Shown one piece after another: positions 53,868-61,696 of a stretch of DNA of 64,000 nucleotides. Under the pieces are notes generated by a model. It was not told where the DNA came from and did not search any database. It worked only from the letters and a program-made list of their open reading frames with translations. The translations under genes and the position numbers were made by a program. This DNA is from Pyrinomonadaceae bacterium. GTDB lineage: Bacteria; Acidobacteriota; Blastocatellia; Pyrinomonadales; Pyrinomonadaceae. Each line of letters opens with the position of its first letter. The first letter of the stretch is position 1. The stretch lies in NCBI GenBank assembly GCA_021228405.1, contig JAJQRF010000002.1:992001-1056000 (forward strand), in the 5' to 3' direction.

Positions 53868-56800
53868 ATGACAGAAAAGCCGCCGGAAAAAATTTCCGAT
53901 CCAACTTCTTCGTTCTTGAAAGCGAATGACGGAAAAACGAAATCAAATGCGATTGAATCTCCTTCGATTGCATTACCGAAGGGCGGAGGTGCGATCAAAG
54001 GAATCGCTGAAAAGTTTTTGGTTAATGCCGTCAACGGAACGGCGGCGTTGTCTATTCCACTCCCTTTTTCAACTGCCCGCGGAATTTCTCCCGATCATAA
54101 CCTGTCTTATAATTCAGGCGCAGGAAACGGCATTTTCGGACTGGGTTGGTCGTTAGACCTGCCTTCGATCAAACGTTCGACCGGGAAAGAACTTCCCCAA
54201 TATTTTGATGCGCTTGATTCGGACACATTTCTTTTTTCGGGGGCGGAAGATTTAGTTCCTGAATATAAGAAAGATGTCGCTGAAAAGTTTATCCGCGACA
54301 TAGACGAAAAATACATCGTCAATGAAACGGATAGCGAAGACGGCTTTTTTAAGATCAGATTTTACAAACCGCGAATCGAAGGCTTATTTGCCCGCATCGA
54401 AAGATGGTTTCACAAAACTTCGGGCGAAATTAAATGGCGGGTGATAAGCAGGGAAAATCTGACGACTCTTTTCGGATGGACAGAGCATTCCAGAATTGCC
54501 GATCCGAAAGACGAAAACAGAATTTTTGAATGGCTGCCGGAGTTCGTTTTCGATGACCGGGGAAATTGCGTCCGCTATTTCTACCAAAAAGAAGACGAAG
54601 CAAATTTTGACATCTCGCTCGCGCACAATCGAAATCGGCTTAAAAACGACAAGATTACTTACACGAATTTATACCCGGAAAAAATTTTATACGGCAACAA
54701 AACGCCGTATCGAAAATTCGGCGATGCTTTCCCGGTCGAAACGGATTTTATGTTTCAGACGGTTTTCGATTTCGGTGAATACAGCCTGGACGCGCCTTTT
54801 CATAAGATCAGGGATTGGGATTTCAGAAGCGATCCGTTTTCGGAATATAGATCGGGCTTTGAGATCAGAACGGCGCGGCTTTGCCGAAGAGTTTTGCTTT
54901 ACCATTTTTTCGACGAACTGCCCGGCGGCGAAGCTCTGGTCAGATCGTTGGATTTTGAATATGAAACCGCCGCGCCGGGAAATTTTACTTTTCTAACGGC
55001 TGTGACCGCCCGCGGCTACGTCAAGCAGACAAACGGAAACTACACGCAAAAAAGTTTGCCGTCAACGGAGTTTGAATATCAGAAACACGATTGGAACGCC
55101 CGTATAAATACCGTTTCGTCGGAAAATCCGGTTTACGCGCCTGCCGGAATAAACGAAGGTTCTTATCAATTCACCGATCTGTTTAATGAAGGATTGTCCG
55201 GCATTCTGACCGAGCAGGCGGCGGGCTGGTTTTACAAACGCAATCTCGGCGGCGGAAACTTTGAACGCGTGCAACAGGTTTCCCCGAAACCTTCGTTTTC
55301 AGGTTTGAAAAATGCTCTGCGAATCGCCGATCTGGATGCCGACGGCGGCAAACAAATAGTCAGCTTGGCGGGCGAACCGAAGGGATTTTTTGAATTGAAC
55401 GACGAAAACGAATGGCTCCCTTTTAAGCCCTTCGAGCGTTTGCCGAATATTGATTTGTCCGATCCCGCCGCTCGTCTGCTCGATCTGACAGGCGACGGAA
55501 CGGCGGATGTTCTCATCACGGAAGACAATGTTTTTACGTGGTATAAGTCCGAAGGGAAAAGAGGCTTTTCCGAGTGCCGCCGCACCTGCAAACCGTTTGA
55601 TGAGGAAGCCGGACCGCACATCGTTTTCGCCGATCTTACACAGAGCATCTTCCTTGCCGATATGAGCGGCGACGGGCTGACCGACATCGTCCGTATCCGC
55701 AACGGGGAAATTTGTTATTGGAGTAATCTCGGCTACGGAAATTTCGGGGCAAAGGTCAATATGGACAATGCGCCCGTTTTCGACGCGCCCGAAGCGTTCA
55801 ATCCTGCGCTGATCCGGTTGGCAGACATTGACGGTTCGGGAACGACCGACATTATTTATCTGGGAAAAAACAAATTTTCGTGCTGGATGAACCTGAGCGG
55901 TAACGGTTTCAATCCCGTGCCTTTTGAAATAGATGCTTTTCCCGAAATAAATAATCAGTCCGACATTGCCGTTTCTGATCTGCTCGGCAACGGTGTGCCC
56001 TGCATCGTTTGGTCGAGCGATCTCGGGAAGGATGCGGCTGTTTCGCTCAAATATATCGACCTGATGAACGGCAAAAAGCCGCATATTCTGATCGGTTACA
56101 AAAATAATCTGGGCAAAGAAGTTTCACTCGAATACAAGCCTTCGACCGGGTTTTACATTGCAGACAAACTCGCCGGACGACCCTGGATCACGAAACTGCA
56201 TTTTCCCGTCCATTGCATTTCGAGAACCGAAACGAGAGATGTGATTTCCGGCTTTCGTTTCGTCAGTTCATACAAATATCATCACGGTTATTTCGACCAC
56301 GCGGAAAAGGAATTTCGAGGCTTTGGAATGGTCGAACAAACCGATTCCGAGCATTTTGAGCACTGGGCTAAAGGCAATGCCGAAAATATCGTCGAACGAA
56401 CGCTTCACCAGGAGCCGATCGTTTCAAAAAACTGGACGCACACCGGCGCGTTTTTCAGCCGTGCGAAAATTCTGAATCATTTTTCCGAAGAATACTGGAA
56501 CGAATTTTCACTGCCCGATGCCCGCCTTGTCGCCGCACCGGGTTTAGACCCGGCATTGACCGAAAATCTGAGTGTTGAAGAGTGGCGCGAAGCTCTGCGC
56601 GCCTGTAAAAATATGAATCTCCGCACGGAGATTTTCGCGCACGACGCGCCGCTTTTCGGTGCGACACCTGCCGAAATAGAAAGGGAATCAACGCCTTTTA
56701 CCGTTACCGAGCAAAATTACGTCATCGAATTGCTTCAACCGAAAGGACAAAACAAACACGCCGTTTTTGTCGTCAAAGAAAGCGAATTCATAAGCTTTAA

Positions 56801-59800
56801 CTACGAAAGAAATCCTAAAGACCCACGCATCGCTCATAATCTGAATCTCAAGCTGGACGAATACGGCAATGTTTTGGAATCGGCTTCGGTCGTTTATCCG
56901 CGAATTTTTTCGGACGATTCGTTGCCGACGGAAACGAAGGAAGTGCAGAAAAAGACGTGCATCACGTATCTGCAAAACAATTTTACCGACGAAATCATTG
57001 AGCCGGACAATTACCGTCTGCGCGTGCCTTCGGAAACGAAAACCTTTGAATTGAAAGGGATTTCAAAATCCGGAAAATTATATACGCTTGATGATTTCAA
57101 CAATATTCCCGCCGCTTCGGTCGAGGTCGAATATCATCAAACCGACTTGGAACCAGCCGCCGAAACTTCGCAGAAAAGACTTATCGAACATATCCGCACG
57201 ATTTTTTATGACGATTCGCTGACGGGCGCACTGCCTTTGCATAAGTTGGGAGTTCGCGGGGTTCCTTTTGAAAGCTATCAACTCGCCTACACGCCCGCGC
57301 TTCTCGCCGACATTTTCGATTCAAAGGTCGGCGACGCTTTGATGCTCGAAGGTAAATTTACCCACAGCGAAGCTGATAAGAACTGGTGGATTCGTTCCGG
57401 CACGAAACAGTTCGTCGCAGACGCGGAAACCGTCGCAGACGCGGCAAATCGATTCTTTATGCCGATTTCATACACCGACCCGTTCGGCGCGAAAACGAAG
57501 GTAAAATATTTTTCCGACTATTTTCTGTTTATCGAGGAAACCGAAGACGCGCTCCAAAACACGAATAAAGTTTTATCTTTCAATTTCCGAACGCTCGCCC
57601 CGCAAAGGATGCGCGACATCAACGACAATGTTTCCGGGGTAATTACCGACGAACTTGGTCTTGTCAAAGCGGCGGCGGTTTTCGGTAAAGGTTCCGAAGC
57701 GGATGATCTATCCGGCATCAACGAGTTTACAACGGCGGAAGAAACCGCGCTTATCGACGATTTTTTCAACGCGCCCGATTCCGAACAGTTAATTGCCCTC
57801 GGCAAAAATCTCCTGCAACACGCGACGACTCGATTTATCTATGATCTGGATGCTTTCATCGATTCGGGCGGCACGAAACCCGCGGTCGTTGCTTCGATTG
57901 CCCGCGAAGAACATTTTCAGGAAAACAACGATTCGCCCGTTCAGATAGGCTTTGAATATTCAAACGGTTTGGGACAGGTTTTGATGAAAAAATTTCAGGC
58001 TGAACCCGGCATTGCCAAACGAACGATTATCAATACGGACGATACTTACAGCGTTTCGGAGATCGATACGGGCGAACAACTCCGCTGGCTCGGGAACGGC
58101 AGAACGGTTTTGAACAACAAAGGAAATCCGGTCAAACAGTATGAACCCTATTTTTCGGTCACGCATCGATACGAAGATTTAAAGGAACTCGTCGAAATCG
58201 GCGTGACACCGATCTTTTGTTACGATGCCGTCGGGCGGTTGATAAAAACCGGATTTCCTGACAAAACTTTTTCCGAAACCGTGTTCGATTCGTGGAAACA
58301 GATCATTTACGACCGGAACGATACGGTAACGGAAACCGAATGGTTTGATAAACGATTTAACCGCCTGATCGATGATGAACTGACCGTCGCCGGAAAGAAT
58401 CCGTCGCGTGAAAAACTCGCCGCCGAAAAAGCCGCCGAACATAGCGGAACGCCCGCAATTCATCATTTCGACACATTGGCACGGCTCGTTTTGCAAATCG
58501 AACATAACAGGAACGAGTTCGGTGCGGACGAATTTTACCGCACGCAGGCGGACATCGACATTGAAGGTAATCTGCGCGCCTTGTTCGATGACAGGGGCAA
58601 CGCGGTGATGCGTTATAAATACGATATGCTCGGCAATATGGTCTGCCGGACGAGCGCAGATGCCGGGCGGCGTTGGCTGTTTCAGAACATTGCGGGCAAT
58701 CCTCTGCGGAGTTGGGACGAGAGAAAGCACACGTTCTTTTTTGAATACGATATTCTGCATCGTCCGACCGCTAAAAAGGTCAAAGGCGGCGACGGCACGA
58801 TTCCGCTCGATAACGTTTACGAAAAGATCATTTACGGCGAAACGCTTCCGAATCCGAAAGCGAACAATTTTCGCGGGCGGGCGGTCATTATCTATGACAC
58901 GTCGGGCAGATCGGAAACGACCGGGTTCGACTTTAAGGGAAATCCGAAAATTACCGTTAGGACGCTTGCCCGCAACTATAAAAATGTCGCCGATTGGCGC
59001 AATGCGAATGCGGACGCGCTTCTGGAAACGGAAACTTTCACTTCTCTTTTTGAATATGACGCGCTCGATCGCATCACGCGTCAAACGGCTCCCGACGAAA
59101 GCGTTTTTCTGCCTGTTTACAACAGATCGGGATTGCTCGACGGCGTTCAGGTTATCCGAAACGGCGACACCGAAGTTTTCGTCCGCAATATCGATTACAA
59201 CGAAAAAGGACAACGCCGCCGAATCGTTTACGGGAACAATGTCGCCACGGAGTATTTTTACGATCGGGAAACCTTTCGCCTGATTCGTCTGGAAACCAAA
59301 CGGCAAAACAACGAACCGCTCCAGGATTTGAATTATACATACGACCCGGTCGGCAACATCACGCACATCGAAGATAAGAATATTCCCGCCGTTTTTTTTA
59401 ATAACCAAAAGATCGAGGCGATGACTTCTTACACTTACGACGCGCTTTATCGTTTAGTCGCGGCAAACGGGCGCGAACACGCCGGACAGCTTGCCTTCGA
59501 CCCGCAGGACAACTGGAACGACAGCCCGTTCATTAAAAAACACAACCCCGGCGACGCGTTCGCGTGGCGCGCTTACGAGCAGACTTACGCCTACGATTCG
59601 GTCGGCAACATCCTGCAAATGAAGCATCAGGCGGTGGGAAATAACTGGACCCGGGATTACGCCTACGAAACCGGAAACAACCGCTTAAAAACAACGCAGA
59701 TCGGCAGTCGGATTTATAATTATCCGCATCACGAACAACACGGATTTATGACCGCGATGCCGCATTTGCAGGTGATGAACTGGAATTTCAAAGACGAACT

Positions 59801-61385
59801 GCAAGCAGTTTCAAAACAAAAAAGAACCGACGGCGGCACACCCGAAACGACTTATTACGTTTACGATGCGAACGGCGAAAGAATTCGCAAAGTCACCGAA
59901 AACGCCGCGAATCCGGGAGTTATGCCGACCGTCAAAAGCGAACGTATTTATCTCGGCGGTTTTGAAATCTACCGCGAACACAGCGGCAAAAATTCCGGTT
60001 TGGAAAGAAGCACGCTTCACATTATGGACGACGCGCGCCGTATCGCGCTGATCGAAACACGCAACGAAATAAACGACGGCACGCCGCCAAAACTGATTCG
60101 TTATCAGCTCGGCAATCAGCTCGATTCGGCAAGCCTCGAACTGGACGATTCGGCGCAAATAATTTCCTACGAAGAATATCATCCATACGGTACAACGTCT
60201 TATCAGGCATCCCGCAATCAAACCGAGGCGGATAAACGCTATCGTTATACGGGCAAGGAAAGAGACGATGAAAGCGGATTTTATTATCACGGCGCGAGAT
60301 ATTATGCGCCTTGGCTAAAACGTTGGACAGCCCCTGACCCGGTGGGTATCAAAGCGGGAATTAATATTTATGCCTACGTCAAAAATAATCCTGTTAATTT
60401 AATTGATCCTAATGGAACCGAAGACAATCATCCGAATAAAAGAGCGGAAATCAATATGGCAGACTTTTTGAGCGTTACTTTTCGATTCTCCTTCATCCGG
60501 GCAACTAATCAATCGCCGGAGTATTTTGCGCAGGGCGTTTTAAGTAAACTCAAAGCTGTAACAATCGACCCGGTAATTACAATTGCCGGACCCGACGGAA
60601 TGATTGATAAAGCCTGGCAGAAATTGATTGACGGTGCTGTTTACGGAAAATTCGGCAAACAATATGTGACTGAAGAAGAACATAAAAGACAGGGAGAGGC
60701 TATTTTAAGTCTTGCTTCAAACTTCTTTCCGGGATTTGGAAAATTTACTATGCCGGGACCTCCGATGGCTTTCGCCGGTCGCGGGGGATATAGTCTGGGC
60801 GGAGTCGCTTTAAACGGAGCAGGCATTGGAACCGTCGGCGCAGTTGCCGGTAAATTAGCTTTGCAATCTCCAATGCTAATGGCAGCTCCCGGTCCCGGTC
60901 ATCCTGATTATATAGGGACAGCAAAGCCGGGCTCAGAGAGCGAGATTCCGGGAGGAAGCCTGGATGCACACGAAAGTAAAACGGTAAAAGGAAAGGTAGT
61001 AGAAAAAAAAGGACACACAATAGAGAAACATATAGATCGACAGGATGATGAATTGATCGAGCGGTTAAAAAAGGACCCTAAAACGGACCAGGCTTCGACA
61101 TTTTCTGACCCGACGACTGCCGAAAGATTTATCGGGGCGACGCTCAAACACCACGAAACGAAAATTAAAAAATATTTAGCTTCGTATGCCAAAAATCCGT
61201 TGCTGGAAAAGGATGAGTTGCCGCTTCAAGGCATATTTGATGTCAAAACAGGCAGAACGGCTACTGAGGGACCGAAAGGTGTCTTTTCGATGAGCGATGT
61301 CGAGGCAGTGAAGGTAGTAATAGTTCCGAAGCCGAACGCCAAGGGCGGTTATTTTATCCTTACCGCATATCCCGTGCCCAAGTAA
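53868..61385 (+). CDS. Tc toxin TcB-TcC fusion with C-terminal RNase A-like effector
   Basis: A 2505-residue protein. Residues about 35-400 form the SpvB domain (GGGAIKGIAEKFLVNAVNGT, NGIFGLGWSLDLPSIKRSTG). A VCBS/FG-GAP-like beta-propeller part follows (RIADLDADGG, LLDLTGDGTADV, ADMSGDGLTDI, about 480-720). YD repeats come next (for example YDPVGNITHIEDKN). The Rhs core at 2123-2182 (YTGKERDDESGFYYHGARYY, APDPVG, DPNG) contains the aspartyl autoprotease region that frees the C-terminus. The last ~130 residues match the bacterial RNase A-like toxin pattern (GHTIEKHI, ASTFSDPTTAERFI, final ILTAYP). Encoding TcB and TcC in one chain is less common than separate genes. TcA follows downstream. 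Confidence 0.92.
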   Translation: MTEKPPEKISDPTSSFLKANDGKTKSNAIESPSIALPKGGGAIKGIAEKFLVNAVNGTAALSIPLPFSTARGISPDHNLSYNSGAGNGIFGLGWSLDLPSIKRSTGKELPQYFDALDSDTFLFSGAEDLVPEYKKDVAEKFIRDIDEKYIVNETDSEDGFFKIRFYKPRIEGLFARIERWFHKTSGEIKWRVISRENLTTLFGWTEHSRIADPKDENRIFEWLPEFVFDDRGNCVRYFYQKEDEANFDISLAHNRNRLKNDKITYTNLYPEKILYGNKTPYRKFGDAFPVETDFMFQTVFDFGEYSLDAPFHKIRDWDFRSDPFSEYRSGFEIRTARLCRRVLLYHFFDELPGGEALVRSLDFEYETAAPGNFTFLTAVTARGYVKQTNGNYTQKSLPSTEFEYQKHDWNARINTVSSENPVYAPAGINEGSYQFTDLFNEGLSGILTEQAAGWFYKRNLGGGNFERVQQVSPKPSFSGLKNALRIADLDADGGKQIVSLAGEPKGFFELNDENEWLPFKPFERLPNIDLSDPAARLLDLTGDGTADVLITEDNVFTWYKSEGKRGFSECRRTCKPFDEEAGPHIVFADLTQSIFLADMSGDGLTDIVRIRNGEICYWSNLGYGNFGAKVNMDNAPVFDAPEAFNPALIRLADIDGSGTTDIIYLGKNKFSCWMNLSGNGFNPVPFEIDAFPEINNQSDIAVSDLLGNGVPCIVWSSDLGKDAAVSLKYIDLMNGKKPHILIGYKNNLGKEVSLEYKPSTGFYIADKLAGRPWITKLHFPVHCISRTETRDVISGFRFVSSYKYHHGYFDHAEKEFRGFGMVEQTDSEHFEHWAKGNAENIVERTLHQEPIVSKNWTHTGAFFSRAKILNHFSEEYWNEFSLPDARLVAAPGLDPALTENLSVEEWREALRACKNMNLRTEIFAHDAPLFGATPAEIERESTPFTVTEQNYVIELLQPKGQNKHAVFVVKESEFISFNYERNPKDPRIAHNLNLKLDEYGNVLESASVVYPRIFSDDSLPTETKEVQKKTCITYLQNNFTDEIIEPDNYRLRVPSETKTFELKGISKSGKLYTLDDFNNIPAASVEVEYHQTDLEPAAETSQKRLIEHIRTIFYDDSLTGALPLHKLGVRGVPFESYQLAYTPALLADIFDSKVGDALMLEGKFTHSEADKNWWIRSGTKQFVADAETVADAANRFFMPISYTDPFGAKTKVKYFSDYFLFIEETEDALQNTNKVLSFNFRTLAPQRMRDINDNVSGVITDELGLVKAAAVFGKGSEADDLSGINEFTTAEETALIDDFFNAPDSEQLIALGKNLLQHATTRFIYDLDAFIDSGGTKPAVVASIAREEHFQENNDSPVQIGFEYSNGLGQVLMKKFQAEPGIAKRTIINTDDTYSVSEIDTGEQLRWLGNGRTVLNNKGNPVKQYEPYFSVTHRYEDLKELVEIGVTPIFCYDAVGRLIKTGFPDKTFSETVFDSWKQIIYDRNDTVTETEWFDKRFNRLIDDELTVAGKNPSREKLAAEKAAEHSGTPAIHHFDTLARLVLQIEHNRNEFGADEFYRTQADIDIEGNLRALFDDRGNAVMRYKYDMLGNMVCRTSADAGRRWLFQNIAGNPLRSWDERKHTFFFEYDILHRPTAKKVKGGDGTIPLDNVYEKIIYGETLPNPKANNFRGRAVIIYDTSGRSETTGFDFKGNPKITVRTLARNYKNVADWRNANADALLETETFTSLFEYDALDRITRQTAPDESVFLPVYNRSGLLDGVQVIRNGDTEVFVRNIDYNEKGQRRRIVYGNNVATEYFYDRETFRLIRLETKRQNNEPLQDLNYTYDPVGNITHIEDKNIPAVFFNNQKIEAMTSYTYDALYRLVAANGREHAGQLAFDPQDNWNDSPFIKKHNPGDAFAWRAYEQTYAYDSVGNILQMKHQAVGNNWTRDYAYETGNNRLKTTQIGSRIYNYPHHEQHGFMTAMPHLQVMNWNFKDELQAVSKQKRTDGGTPETTYYVYDANGERIRKVTENAANPGVMPTVKSERIYLGGFEIYREHSGKNSGLERSTLHIMDDARRIALIETRNEINDGTPPKLIRYQLGNQLDSASLELDDSAQIISYEEYHPYGTTSYQASRNQTEADKRYRYTGKERDDESGFYYHGARYYAPWLKRWTAPDPVGIKAGINIYAYVKNNPVNLIDPNGTEDNHPNKRAEINMADFLSVTFRFSFIRATNQSPEYFAQGVLSKLKAVTIDPVITIAGPDGMIDKAWQKLIDGAVYGKFGKQYVTEEEHKRQGEAILSLASNFFPGFGKFTMPGPPMAFAGRGGYSLGGVALNGAGIGTVGAVAGKLALQSPMLMAAPGPGHPDYIGTAKPGSESEIPGGSLDAHESKTVKGKVVEKKGHTIEKHIDRQDDELIERLKKDPKTDQASTFSDPTTAERFIGATLKHHETKIKKYLASYAKNPLLEKDELPLQGIFDVKTGRTATEGPKGVFSMSDVEAVKVVIVPKPNAKGGYFILTAYPVPK

Positions 61386-61404
61386 TTTTACAGGTATTGA
61401 TAGA

Positions 61405-61527
61405 TTGTCTAATGATTTCAATTATGAATTTGATGGAGAGAAAATCGAATTTAATGTCGGCTCATTATATAGAATCGGATTAGAGATTGCCGATTTTGGA
61501 AAAAGATTCGGAAAATCTGATTGGTAA
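61405..61527 (+). CDS. possible 40-aa ORF after the toxin (immunity remnant?)
   Basis: Starting from TTG 61405 the frame reads SNDFNYEFDGEKIEFNVGSL, then YRIGLEIADFGKRFGKSDW and stop. The composition is protein-like, and the frame is open upstream into the toxin gene's end. It may be the tail of a displaced Rhs C-terminus or of an immunity gene. No ribosome-binding site is evident. Confidence 0.3.
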   Translation: MSNDFNYEFDGEKIEFNVGSLYRIGLEIADFGKRFGKSDW

Positions 61528-61696
61528 AAAGCCTGAAAAAGTCGTTTTCCGATGAAACTTTAAAGTGAAAGACAAATTGTTTGCCGAATCGCAGAATTCG
61601 CTTTTGCCGAAGTTCGAACGCGGTATTTTGCCGAACATTGACGATTAGAGATGTGAGGAATTACTCGCGCTCGATGGGAAAAATAAGGAGATTACT

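Noticed and set aside
58179..59408. A 409-codon minus-strand frame inside the Tc toxin gene
   Set aside because: It is antisense to a clearly coding YD-repeat region whose codon usage leaves the complementary frame open; no ribosome-binding site or known domain.
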